This document shows, piece by piece, positions 55,959 to 63,913 of a stretch of 64,000 nucleotides of DNA (positions are counted from its first letter, which is position 1; each line of letters starts with the position of its first letter). This stretch comes from Clostridium swellfunianum. GTDB lineage: Bacteria > Bacillota > Clostridia > Clostridiales > Clostridiaceae. Under the pieces are notes generated by a model. It was given only the letters and a program-made list of their open reading frames with translations. It did not search any database and had not been told where the DNA came from. A program made the translations under genes and the position numbers. The DNA lies in the NCBI RefSeq assembly GCF_023656515.1, contig NZ_JAMOFV010000006.1, positions 4,683,949 through 4,747,948 on the forward strand, read 5' to 3'.

Positions 55959-56070
55959 AACTAACACCACCTTATATAAATAATCCTAACAAACTTATTT
56001 TTTACTTTTTTATAACTATTGATTTTGTAATTTAACTTATAATTTTGCTCTGAAATTATACTACTCTTTC

Positions 56071-56267
56071 AGATAACGTTCCCGTGTTGCCGACGTTTCT
56101 GAACCAGACCCTTAAGGAATACCCCTTGGCGTGCTTGCACCGGTAAAGAAATATACCTTGGCGACAACTTTGTACATAACCTATATATTGATTATAACCC
56201 ACAATTTTACACATGCCTACATAAAAAAAGTTCACCAGCCAAGGTGAACGGCAACATTTTGTTATAC
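56071..56267 (-). repeat. attC site K (197 bp)
   Basis: Minus strand: GTATAAC, AAAATGTTGCC, stem GTTCACCTTGGCTGGTGAAC, AT-rich centre with TATATAGG, GACGTCGGCAACACGGGAAC-like right half and GTTATCT. It is the longest of the ten sites and a sister of site G. Confidence 0.78.
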
Positions 56268-56376
56268 GCTGCTTTAGACTCTACACTTTGAGCTGAGTCC
56301 AATCAAAAATTCAAATTTGCTTCACATAATATGAATATTGTGTAGTTAAGTATTTATAATTAACACAAAAGAAAAT

Positions 56377-57225
56377 TTATAAACTTATCTCTAATCCGTC
56401 ATAAGCGATGTGATAGCCACTTTTTGTTGCTAACTTTTCCATCACCTCATGAATATCATTACCCTCGTGTGATATATGTGTTGCATAAACTATACTGTTT
56501 TCATCAATAATCTCTTCTTCTTTCATTCTCCTAATAATATCAATAACTTGTCCTGCATCCAGATATCCACCAGCATTAAAACCTTCTCCATATGTATGAT
56601 CAAGAATAACTAAAGCAAGCTTAAACTTTTTTAAAATATTCCATGCCCTATCGGATAACCTCAGCAAATCAGTTCCATACAAAATACTTCTATTATCGGA
56701 ACTAATTATAAATATTAAGGAGTTCTCACTAACATCATGTAAAGATTCTATAGCTGTAATAAAATATTTACCTATCTTAATACAATCCCCATTATCGATA
56801 TACTTAATATCCATACTAAGTATATCTAGCCAATTTGAATCAAACAAATCGGCATTAGATTCCTCAGTTTTGAGCCATTTATCTAAAGACTTTACGGTGT
56901 CTATAGATGCTAATAAATCAATACGTTCTATATTTTCTGTTGCATACTCTTTAAGACGTGTTATTAAGTGTCCTGCAGCAAAATGGTCAGAATGTCCATG
57001 AGTTTGTAGGATATATTTGACCTTGGTCAAATCAATATTATACATAGCAGATGAAGTTACAACATCAGGTCCTAAATCAATAAGTAAATCTTCATTTATA
57101 AGCAAGGATGCTCTTTTTCTTAAATCTTTTCCTTTCTTTATTCGAGCACTTTGACATACTCTACATTTACAAAAGACCAACGGACATGATGTTGCCGCTG
57201 AAGTACCTAAAAACATTATTCTCAT
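56377..57225 (-). CDS. MBL-fold hydrolase, PhnP-like (cassette gene)
   Basis: A 282-residue metallo-beta-lactamase-fold phosphodiesterase. The N-terminus MRIMFLGTSAATSCPLVFCK is followed by CRVCQSARI, a cysteine pair typical of PhnP. The metal site shows LQTHGHSDHFAAGHL, ILYGTDLLRLS, VILDHTYGEG and YATHISHEGND. The substrate is probably a cyclic or nucleotide phosphodiester. No clear ribosome site is seen; it may be coupled to the small gene upstream. Confidence 0.85.
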   Translation of the reverse strand: MRIMFLGTSAATSCPLVFCKCRVCQSARIKKGKDLRKRASLLINEDLLIDLGPDVVTSSAMYNIDLTKVKYILQTHGHSDHFAAGHLITRLKEYATENIERIDLLASIDTVKSLDKWLKTEESNADLFDSNWLDILSMDIKYIDNGDCIKIGKYFITAIESLHDVSENSLIFIISSDNRSILYGTDLLRLSDRAWNILKKFKLALVILDHTYGEGFNAGGYLDAGQVIDIIRRMKEEEIIDENSIVYATHISHEGNDIHEVMEKLATKSGYHIAYDGLEISL

Positions 57226-57376
57226 TTAGTTTCACATACTTTCTATTCAAACTTTTTATATGTCATAATTTACAATTTCGCATTATAAAAAAATATGCAT
57301 TAACTAAGCCACACATTATGCTCATTTGTTCATTTAGACAAATTGGAATTTGTATACTCGTAATAGACAATAAGAT

Positions 57377-57610
57377 TCACTTTTTTGTTTTTATGTGTAA
57401 TATGAGAGATAATATCAAGCATATTGCAGTTGGAGGCAAAAACAGTACGCTGTGAATTAAAACATCGAGTTCAGCCCCAGTAGAAGCATATGGGCTATAC
57501 TCTTGAATATTGTAAATATAAAATATGCCTGCAAAATAGCACATTAATAGTACGATTCCTATTCCAAATAAAATTTTTACTTTAATACCTATTTTAATTT
57601 TAGACTTCAT
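57377..57610 (-). CDS. Small two-helix membrane protein (cassette gene)
   Basis: A 77-residue protein (MKSKIKIGIKVKILFGIGIV) with helices near residues 10-31 and 48-70 and AGGAGG upstream. The family is unknown. No attC separates it from the PhnP-like gene 151 bp downstream, so the two form one cassette or an attC was lost. Confidence 0.6.
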   Translation of the reverse strand: MKSKIKIGIKVKILFGIGIVLLMCYFAGIFYIYNIQEYSPYASTGAELDVLIHSVLFLPPTAICLILSLILHIKTKK

Positions 57611-57779
57611 TTAGTAACCTCCTACATTAAATATATAATTCTTGATTAAAATCTCATAGACAAATTACTATTTGTTTGCAAATCATATAAATAATTTTTA
57701 CTTTGCAGTTTTCTACAATTGCGTCCCTATAAAAATAAACAAAAACTTTTAAGCTACCACTCTGTTAATCTAAAATTAC

Positions 57780-57906
57780 ATCTAACGTCTCGCATTCAAG
57801 ACGTTCCTGAACCTAGCCAGACCTGGCTTGGTGAAGGAATGTGCTTTGGCTCCTTCAGAGGCTTGACCCTAGTTTAGCCAAAGCGAACTTGAATGTTTTG
57901 TTAGAT
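57780..57906 (-). repeat. attC site L (127 bp)
   Basis: Minus strand: ATCTAAC, AAAACATTCAAGTTCGC, centre with AGCCTCTGAAGG, GTCTTGAATGCGAGAC and GTTAGAT. The outer boxes are exact complements, and CATTCAAG pairs exactly with CTTGAATG; it is the best-preserved site and lies nearest attI. Confidence 0.88.
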
Positions 57907-58007
57907 GTAGTTTTAGCCGCTACACTTTGAGCTGAGTCTATTCTTTTAACCTTAAATTTAATTCGCATTAAAAGAAAAGTGCGTGGTAACACAGTTTCTG
58001 ATTATGC

Positions 58008-58532
58008 TTATTTTGTGCGGTTGTATCCCTCAATTATTAATTGAATATTTTCTGAAATTGCTTTAGTGCCATCAAGATGAAGTATTGGACAAGCTAATGT
58101 TTTTGTCCATTCATCAATAATTGAAAGATTGCGAGTTCTAACAAATTCTAAAAAACCTTGTTCTTGCTCATACATATCGCCACCTACTAAAACACGTTCT
58201 CCATATTGTTCTAATGACCTGCGTTTCACACGTTCTAAACGTATATCAATCGGGACAGATAGGAATACACCTAATTTATACATAGAACTAATTTTATCAC
58301 CATAATCACCTTTTACAGATGAAAGCACAAATGAATCACATTTCTCTATATCAACAAGCATTAATTCAATCACTGTATCTTTAGAGCGTGGTTTGGAGTA
58401 AGGAATTTCTGATTCTTCAAAGTAATAGTCTTCAACATCTAAATGTTTAATTTTTAGTTTACGAGCCAATTCACATCCTAATGTAGTTTTGCCACATCCA
58501 TTTGCACCAAAAATAACAATTCCATTTGGCAT
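58008..58532 (-). CDS. P-loop kinase, shikimate/adenylate-kinase-like (first cassette gene)
   Basis: A 174-residue AAA-type small kinase from MPNGIVIFGANGCGKTTLGC with Walker A GANGCGKTT, FVLSSVKGDYGDK (Walker B position) and the lid arginines RLERVKRRSLEQYGERVL. The start at 58532 follows AGGTGG. It lies in the first cassette position next to attI, where expression is usually strongest in integrons. Confidence 0.8.
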   Translation of the reverse strand: MPNGIVIFGANGCGKTTLGCELARKLKIKHLDVEDYYFEESEIPYSKPRSKDTVIELMLVDIEKCDSFVLSSVKGDYGDKISSMYKLGVFLSVPIDIRLERVKRRSLEQYGERVLVGGDMYEQEQGFLEFVRTRNLSIIDEWTKTLACPILHLDGTKAISENIQLIIEGYNRTK

Positions 58533-58642
58533 TCTATACACCACCTAATATAAATAATCTTCCGTTCGCACTTATTTACAAGTCCGTCCTTAAAAAACAA
58601 ATAAAAAACTTTTAAACTGTCACTCTGTTTATCTAAAATTAC

Positions 58643-58717
58643 ATCTAACTTAAATATTCCTTCTGTTACTGTCTGGATATACCTAACTTTAGCAGTATTC
58701 CCGACGTTCATGTCGGG
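58643..58717 (-). other. Candidate attI site
   Basis: Between the integrase stop and the first cassette gene, the minus strand has a hairpin TTCCCGAC/GTCGGGAA (58699-58718), a core-like GTTAGGT (58681-58687) and GTTAGAT (58643-58649). The sequence left of GTTAGAT (ATGTAATTTTAGATAAAC) equals the start of other cassettes, so the cassette/attI junction is at 58643-58649. This is inferred from position and the core box. Confidence 0.6.
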
Positions 58718-58749
58718 AAATATTACTATAGCTTAAGATCTCCCACCCC

Positions 58750-58926
58750 TCATAACTTAAAATTTCTACTAGTGCCAAGCTTGTCTAAAGGACTTTGTAT
58801 ATTTGAAATATTTTTCTGAGTAACATGAGTATATATTTCAGTGGTTTTAGAGCTTGAATGCCCTAGCAACTCCTGTATAAATCTCAAGTCAGTACCGCCC
58901 TCAAGAAGATGAGTTGCAAATGAATG
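58750..58926 (-). pseudogene. intI: IntI-like integron integrase, C-terminal 58 residues (interrupted by RIT element)
   Basis: The minus strand reads [37 protein letters not shown] and ends [16 protein letters not shown]. This is the end of a tyrosine recombinase with the catalytic RH(SF), the GH and the nucleophile tyrosine in IYTHV. The trailing SPLDKL is typical of IntI and close relatives, not of housekeeping XerC/XerD. The HxLR half is replaced by RIT end sequence. With the attC array beside it, integron integrase is the best reading. Confidence 0.75.
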
Positions 58927-59053
58927 CCTTTTATGTAGAGCTCTCCATAAAAGACATTATGTAGAGTCAAATATTATGGGGAGTACATAGTGTTTTTCAT
59001 GTATTTTAAGGTGATTACACTAAAATCACTCACCATAATACTTAAAAGCTATT

Positions 59054-60076
59054 CTATTCGCATAAGCCATTCAACCACTTCATTAGATCTCCATCTTCCT
59101 CCCATCTTGGAATTTCATCGGGGACTAAATCAACATATGCATTTTCAATAGCCTTTCTTTTCATTTCACTGTCCGCTCTCGCGTATATCTCTGTTGTAGA
59201 GCAATCTGCATGCCCAAGAAAATCACGTATATATATGAGATTTACTCCTGATTGAAGCAAGTGCATGGCTTTTGCATGACGGAGCACGTGAGGAGTTATA
59301 TGAAAATTAACTTTAAATAAAGATTTTTCCCTTGCCATCTCCACATACTTATTTAAAATATAGGAAACTCCCCATCTAGATAGCTTCTGGTTCTTTTGAT
59401 TTGTGAAAAGGTAATTATCTGTCTTTGCAAGCCCAAAATGATACTTTTTTATTTTAAGGTATTTTTCAAGTAGTTCTGATGTCCCGCCCATTAAAGGAAC
59501 CTGACGAATCTTATTGCCCTTACCGTGCAAGGTAATTACTGAGGGATCAGAAAGCCGTATATCTTTAATCCTAATTTCTGTGAGTTCTTGAACTCTTGCA
59601 CCAGTATCGTACAAAACTGATAGAAGCACCATATCCCGAAATCCTTCGTAAGTAGATGAGTCAGGCTGCTGTAGCAGAATTCTTATTTCAGTACCCGTTA
59701 GGTACTGGACTAACCCTTTCTGACTTTTCTTGTTTGGAATAGAAAGGATTTTTTGTATTTCAAATAAGTTTTCAGGAACTTCCTTTTGTACATATTGAAA
59801 AAATGAATGTAGTACAGCTAGTCTATGGTTACGTGTTGAAATTGAACATTCTCTTTTTTCTTCAAGCCATTGAAGATATTCCACAACAAGTTCCTTTGTC
59901 AGTTGATTCATGCTTATTGTCTCAGGTCTCATCGACCTTTTTGTTGTGCAGAATACCAAGAAGAGTTTAAAAGTATCGCGATACGATGATATAGTATGTA
60001 CACTCGCATTTTTCTGTCCAGGAAGGTATTTTGATAAAAAGTATGAAAGATATCTTGGAAAATCAGCATTATTCAT
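59054..60076 (-). CDS. RIT element tyrosine recombinase, third gene
   Basis: A 340-residue integrase starting MNNADFPRYLSYFLSKY (AGGTGGTGA upstream; ATGAATAA overlaps the stop of the previous gene). It has an N-terminal SAM-like core-binding domain (about 5-105) and a catalytic domain with arginine I in LYDTGARVQELTEI, lysine in HGKGNKIRQVPL, HxLRH in THVLRHAKAMHLLQ, FLGHADCSTTEI and nucleophile IYARAD. All catalytic residues are present, so it is probably active. Confidence 0.9.
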   Translation of the reverse strand: MNNADFPRYLSYFLSKYLPGQKNASVHTISSYRDTFKLFLVFCTTKRSMRPETISMNQLTKELVVEYLQWLEEKRECSISTRNHRLAVLHSFFQYVQKEVPENLFEIQKILSIPNKKSQKGLVQYLTGTEIRILLQQPDSSTYEGFRDMVLLSVLYDTGARVQELTEIRIKDIRLSDPSVITLHGKGNKIRQVPLMGGTSELLEKYLKIKKYHFGLAKTDNYLFTNQKNQKLSRWGVSYILNKYVEMAREKSLFKVNFHITPHVLRHAKAMHLLQSGVNLIYIRDFLGHADCSTTEIYARADSEMKRKAIENAYVDLVPDEIPRWEEDGDLMKWLNGLCE

Positions 60077-61043
60077 CAAACTCACCACCTAGCGGTATAA
60101 CGTAACCAAAGTCTGCTTCAACTCGATTAATGATATTAGGATACAGATCAGCAGTTAGCCTAAGATAATATTGTGTACCTCTAAAATCTGAATGCCCCAT
60201 ATATGCTGCAAGATATGGAAGGAGATTGGTCAATTCCTCACCTGAAAGAACCCAGCCTTTGAGGCACTTTACAGCAAAATTATGTCTCAAATCATGTACT
60301 CTAGGTCCTGCATCTGTGTGTGATATACCTGCATTCTGCAGATAGTCGCGAAAGCGACGGTACATTGTGCTCTGATCAATTCTTTTATTGTTCTTTGTAG
60401 TAAATAGATAAGCACTATCATTAGAATATCTATGGATTTTCTCCTTAAGCTCAATGATGCGTTCCGTTAGGCTGGGAGAAAGAGGGATTATACGGTCTTT
60501 ATTATTTTTAGCGTGATATATAGTCAAAATACCTTCGGTAGGACTGAAATCACTTATGAGGAGGTTTAATGCTTCAGAAATTCTCATGCCAGTTCCATAA
60601 AGAAGTCGAAAGAATACAGGGTCAATAATACTCCTATTGGTATAAAATGAATCCTTCCAAGAGTCAATTGTATGGAAGATTTGTGCCATTTCTTCTTCAG
60701 TAAATATATACGGTACGTGAGTGCCTTGATTCTGTGGTGCTGACTTGATTTCAGGCACATAAACTTCATGAAATCCATTCTTCGTAAGGAACAAGGCAAA
60801 ATCGTGCATGAGCCGTTCTTTCAAGTAGTAGCTAGATGGACGTTCTACAGCTGAATAAATAAATTCATTCAGCATGGGTTTTGTCAGGCGTGAGCCTGAG
60901 TAACCATTTCTGGAGTAGTATTCATCGAATCTTTTCAAATAGTGTTCCTGTTGGTTAAATCGAAATCCTGTCATTCGTTTCTCCTTAAGATAAGATATAA
61001 GCATATCGGAGATATCGCTTTGCCATTGGTATTTTTCTTTCAT
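60069..61043 (-). CDS. RIT element tyrosine recombinase, second gene
   Basis: A 324-residue integrase from MKEKYQWQSDISDMLISYL. The ATG overlaps the TAA of the first gene (TAATG) with GGAGG upstream; the frame is open to 61076. Catalytic motifs: LYGTGMRISEALNLL, AKNNKDRIIPLSPS, VHDLRHNFAVKCL, AAYMGHSDFRGTQYY. Translational coupling of the three genes suggests that they act as a complex. Confidence 0.9.
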   Translation of the reverse strand: MKEKYQWQSDISDMLISYLKEKRMTGFRFNQQEHYLKRFDEYYSRNGYSGSRLTKPMLNEFIYSAVERPSSYYLKERLMHDFALFLTKNGFHEVYVPEIKSAPQNQGTHVPYIFTEEEMAQIFHTIDSWKDSFYTNRSIIDPVFFRLLYGTGMRISEALNLLISDFSPTEGILTIYHAKNNKDRIIPLSPSLTERIIELKEKIHRYSNDSAYLFTTKNNKRIDQSTMYRRFRDYLQNAGISHTDAGPRVHDLRHNFAVKCLKGWVLSGEELTNLLPYLAAYMGHSDFRGTQYYLRLTADLYPNIINRVEADFGYVIPLGGEFDE

Positions 61044-62293
61044 TACTGGAACACCTCCTCCGGATCTAAGGCACATTTTCTCAGCCCTTCAATATCTATC
61101 TTAATGTAGATACTGGTTGTGTTTATACTCTGATGGCCCAGTGTTTCTGAAATTACTGACAAAGGAGCTTTCGCTTCAAGCATATTTTTGGCTAAGGTGC
61201 TTCTTAGTGAATGCATACCACAAATGACACCAGATGGAATATTAATCCCCGCTGCCTCCATGTAGCGGCGCAGTTCTCTTTGAAAACACTCGTTTTCGCC
61301 GAAGGCATCAAAAGGAGCTCTATGTCTGACAAATATCCTGTTACTCGCTGTTCTAGGGCGGCCATTCTTAAGATAATCAATGAGCGCCCAACCTATATCA
61401 TCTAGAATCGGCAACTCTATTGCTTTACAGGTTTTTTGCATTATAATACTGATTGTCTTACGACTCCAATTCAAATTGGAAAGCTGCATCCTGCGGATGT
61501 CACTAACTCTTAAACCAAGACGAACAATGAGAAGCAGTATTGCAAAGTCACGCTTACCCTTCGGGTCTCCCCTATCAATAATGGACAATAGTTTTTTTAC
61601 ATCTTCTGTTTTCCATGAGTAAGGAATAAAGGCATTCCGTAGGATTCTTATATGCGGTAAAGATGAGGCAATATCTATTTTTATAAATCCTGCTTCCTTC
61701 AGGAAAGATAAATAGTTACGCAACACATATACAACAGTGGCTACATACTTTGGTTTTGATTCTTCATAGTTAGCTAAAAACTTAGAAATAAGAACTGATG
61801 TGATCTTGCCTGAATTAGATATACCTTTTTCATCAAGGAAAGTGAGAAGTTTATGTATTATGTTATTGTTACATACTATAGTTGCATCTGCATAATTACG
61901 TTCTTGATATTCTTGTTGAAACTGCTTATATTCTTTCTCAAAGCCAGGTGGACAAATAAATGGTTGTATATGTGATCGAATAAAGAAGGATAGTTCGCCA
62001 GTTTCCATAAAGATTAGAAGATTTTGAACAGGTTTCATCACCCTACCTGTTTTACGGTCGGAAGACCCCCAGAATCCCTGGAGTTTAGTGCCAGTTTTAC
62101 ACTTAATATAATCCATTCCAACCTCTTCTGTTAATTTTGTGATGTTTTTTTCCTTCATGAACTTTAGGAGGCTGTTAAGTACACCTCGATGATTTTTGAT
62201 GGTGGAAATGGCATATTCGCGTTCTGCCATTATTTTTACAACCGAGTTAATTGCATTGCTGATAGATTGTAAGTTATCCAAAATAATACTCAT
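61043..62293 (-). CDS. RIT element tyrosine recombinase, first gene
   Basis: A 416-residue integrase, the longest of the trio. Catalytic motifs: VRLGLRVSDIRRMQ, IIMQKTCKAIELPIL, GMHSLRSTLAKNML (HxxR kept, the following H replaced by S), ETLGHQSINTTSIYIKID with the nucleophile tyrosine. The first 200 residues are a large N-terminal region. It opens the three-gene operon. Confidence 0.9.
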   Translation of the reverse strand: MSIILDNLQSISNAINSVVKIMAEREYAISTIKNHRGVLNSLLKFMKEKNITKLTEEVGMDYIKCKTGTKLQGFWGSSDRKTGRVMKPVQNLLIFMETGELSFFIRSHIQPFICPPGFEKEYKQFQQEYQERNYADATIVCNNNIIHKLLTFLDEKGISNSGKITSVLISKFLANYEESKPKYVATVVYVLRNYLSFLKEAGFIKIDIASSLPHIRILRNAFIPYSWKTEDVKKLLSIIDRGDPKGKRDFAILLLIVRLGLRVSDIRRMQLSNLNWSRKTISIIMQKTCKAIELPILDDIGWALIDYLKNGRPRTASNRIFVRHRAPFDAFGENECFQRELRRYMEAAGINIPSGVICGMHSLRSTLAKNMLEAKAPLSVISETLGHQSINTTSIYIKIDIEGLRKCALDPEEVFQ

Positions 62294-62440
62294 CCTTTCT
62301 TTTTATAGATAAGATAAGTATTGCCATATTATGGTGAGTGTTTTATGATAAAAATAAGATAAATTCAGGAAACATGTAGTTTACTCCACATAATGTGTGA
62401 CTCTACATAATGCCTCTTATGTAGAGCTCTCCATAAAAGA

Positions 62441-62587
62441 CATACATTCTGTACAAGGCTTGTGAGTAAGGGAGTACCCCTGACAACTGTAAGTAAACTT
62501 GCAGGTCATAGTAGTGTAGAAACAACAGCAAAGTTCTATATCAACAGCAGCAAAGAGGAAAAGATGAGGGCAGTAAGCCTACTATAG
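62441..62587 (+). pseudogene. Tyrosine recombinase, C-terminal 48 residues (right flank of RIT copy 1)
   Basis: Immediately right of the RIT end the plus strand reads HTFCTRLVSKGVPLTTVSKL, AGHSSVETTAKFYINSSKEE and ends KMRAVSLL. It holds the GH and tyrosine of an integrase but no upstream part. It joins in frame to the truncated gene at 63197-63913 to restore TAHILRHTFCTRL, giving 287 residues. Confidence 0.85.
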
Positions 62588-62601
62588 AGAGGAGAAAAGA
62601 A

Positions 62602-62991
62602 ATGATAACAATATATACTTTTGATGAGATAGGAAAAATCAACACAATTTCAGAGGTATTCAAGGATGAATTGAAAAGATATTTCCAAGAGATAGCTGAA
62701 GGAATAGTAGGAAATGAATGGAGAGAATACAGCCTAGAAGAAGTCGGACCAATTCTAGTGATAGAACATAACGACAAAGTTGATATTTTGGATGAATACG
62801 GACTAATGCAGGGAAGCAAGACAATACCAATGTCTATTCCAGAGTTTGCATTGAGAACAAGAGTAGATGGAAGAGATATGCTGAAGATAATCTGGATTTG
62901 CAATGATTCCTTTGGACTATCTGTGTACTACCCGATAGGGCAATTTGGTAAGGAATTTGATGAATACATAATGGAATTTCTAATGGACTAA
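62602..62991 (+). CDS. Hypothetical protein (129 residues)
   Basis: An acidic soluble protein starting MITIYTFDEIGKINTISEVF with RNEWREYSL-like and VIEHNDKVDILDEYGLM stretches, and IIWICNDSFGLSVYYP near the C-terminus. The family is not recognised, but it resembles small genes on clostridial mobile elements. GAGAGGAG precedes the ATG. It travels between the two recombinase pieces. Confidence 0.65.
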   Translation: MITIYTFDEIGKINTISEVFKDELKRYFQEIAEGIVGNEWREYSLEEVGPILVIEHNDKVDILDEYGLMQGSKTIPMSIPEFALRTRVDGRDMLKIIWICNDSFGLSVYYPIGQFGKEFDEYIMEFLMD

Positions 62992-63018
62992 CAAGAAAAA
63001 GAATTGGAGGAATGTAAG

Positions 63019-63162
63019 ATGGAACTATTGATACTGATAGCAAGAATAATAGTGATGATACTGGAAGGAGCTGTGGCGAGTAAGGCTGCAAGTACTGTGG
63101 CAAAGGAAAGCGGAGTGAATTTTGAAAAGCTTTGGAATCTCATACCTGACAAATACAAGTAA
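63019..63162 (+). CDS. Small hypothetical protein (47 residues)
   Basis: MELLILIARIIVMILEGAVA followed by SKAASTVAKESGVNFEKLW and LIPDKYK. It has one amphipathic or membrane helix and a soluble tail, with TTGGAGGAATGTAAG upstream of the ATG. It lies 28 bp after the 129-residue gene and before the recombinase, so the three look like one unit. Confidence 0.6.
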   Translation: MELLILIARIIVMILEGAVASKAASTVAKESGVNFEKLWNLIPDKYK

Positions 63163-63196
63163 TCACCCATTGCACCTAGAGAAAGGAAGGATTCAG

Positions 63197-63913
63197 GTGA
63201 TACTAATACAAGCAAATGAGTTGTTTGAAAAAAATATGTTGACTATGCAAAAAAGCAAAGAAACTATACGAAGCTATGGAAAAGACATGAAGCTTTTTCG
63301 ACAGTACCTATACTCAAAATACAATGGCGAGGTGTATGTAGATGAGATAACAGTAGAAGACATAGAGGAATTTCTTCTATATGTACTGGAGGAAAGAAAC
63401 TATGCCCCTGCTAGCCGAAGGAGGCTTCTAATCACTATAAAAAGCTTCCTCACATTCTGCACAAAGAAAAACTACTGCAAGAACAATGTTGCAAAGGAAG
63501 TTGCGTATGTGAAGCTGGACTATAAAGAAAGGGTAAGCCTAACAGAAGATGAAGTCAAAGCTCTATTTTCAGCAACTAAAGAACCTCTCATAAGGCTCAT
63601 TTTTCAGACTCTATACTATACAGGACTGAGAGTCAGCGAATGCGTGAATCTGACTATGAACTGTATTGATTTCACAAACAATGTCATACTTGTAAAGAGT
63701 GGAAAAGGAAACAAAGACAGGAGCATACCAATGAATGCTAAGCTAAGAACACTCCTAATGGACTATGTACAGGCTTGGAGAAATGGTCAAAATACAGATA
63801 GACTATTTTGCACGAAATCAGGAGGCATTTGCCCTTCATACATCAACAGAAAGCTGAAGAACTCTGCAAGGGAGGCTGGAATAGCAAAGCATTTGACAGC
63901 CCACATCCTGAGA
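63197..63913 (+). pseudogene. Tyrosine recombinase, first 239 codons (cut by RIT copy 2)
   Basis: The GTG at 63197 with AAGGAAGG upstream starts ILIQANELFEKNMLTMQKSK. A core-binding domain is followed by TLYYTGLRVSECVNLT (arginine I), VKSGKGNKDRSIPMNA (lysine) and ends at LTAHILR, where RIT copy 2 begins. The open frame continues into RIT DNA and stops at 63949 as a short fusion tail. The missing C-terminus matches 62441-62587. Confidence 0.88.

Larger units (their letters stand above)
45882..58930 (-). mobile_element. Integron cassette array (inverse layout) with truncated integrase
   Basis: From right to left: the C-terminal end of an IntI-like recombinase, an attI-like region (58643-58717), and about a dozen cassettes, all read leftward. 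Ten complete attC-type sites separate them. Each has outer boxes resembling RYYYAAC and GTTRRRY and inner boxes that pair. The sites fall into recognisable subfamilies, as in sedentary chromosomal integrons. The integrase reads in the same direction as the cassettes with its 3' end next to attI, the reverse of the class 1 layout. Whether it still works is doubtful because a RIT element cuts the integrase gene. Confidence 0.88.
58955..62412 (-). mobile_element. RIT (recombinase-in-trio) element, copy 1, 3458 bp
   Basis: CATTATGTAGAGTCA at 58955-58969 is repeated inverted at 62398-62412, with a related ATTATGTGGAGTA/ATTATGGGGAGTA subterminal repeat inside each end. Three overlapping minus-strand tyrosine recombinase genes fill the inside. 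The element is flanked by a 31-bp direct repeat (58927-58957 and 62413-62443, one mismatch) that is itself near-palindromic around AGAGCTCT. Three co-oriented, overlapping recombinases define RIT elements. Confidence 0.88.

Noticed and set aside
57226..57376. Expected attC between the 77-residue gene and the PhnP-like gene
   Set aside because: No core boxes or pairing arms are visible; they are treated as a two-gene cassette.
46808..57906. CRISPR-like array
   Set aside because: Repeats are 66-197 bp, imperfect, and separated by whole genes; no short regular repeat-spacer pattern occurs anywhere in the window.
58750..58926. Housekeeping XerC/XerD fragment
   Set aside because: The ending IQSPLDKL after IYTHV is unlike XerC/XerD of Firmicutes and like IntI; the adjacent attC array supports this, though an XerD-like orphan recombinase is not fully excluded.
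62834..63215. Minus-strand frames between the two recombinase pieces
   Set aside because: They are shadows of the plus-strand 129- and 47-codon genes, which have proper ribosome sites.
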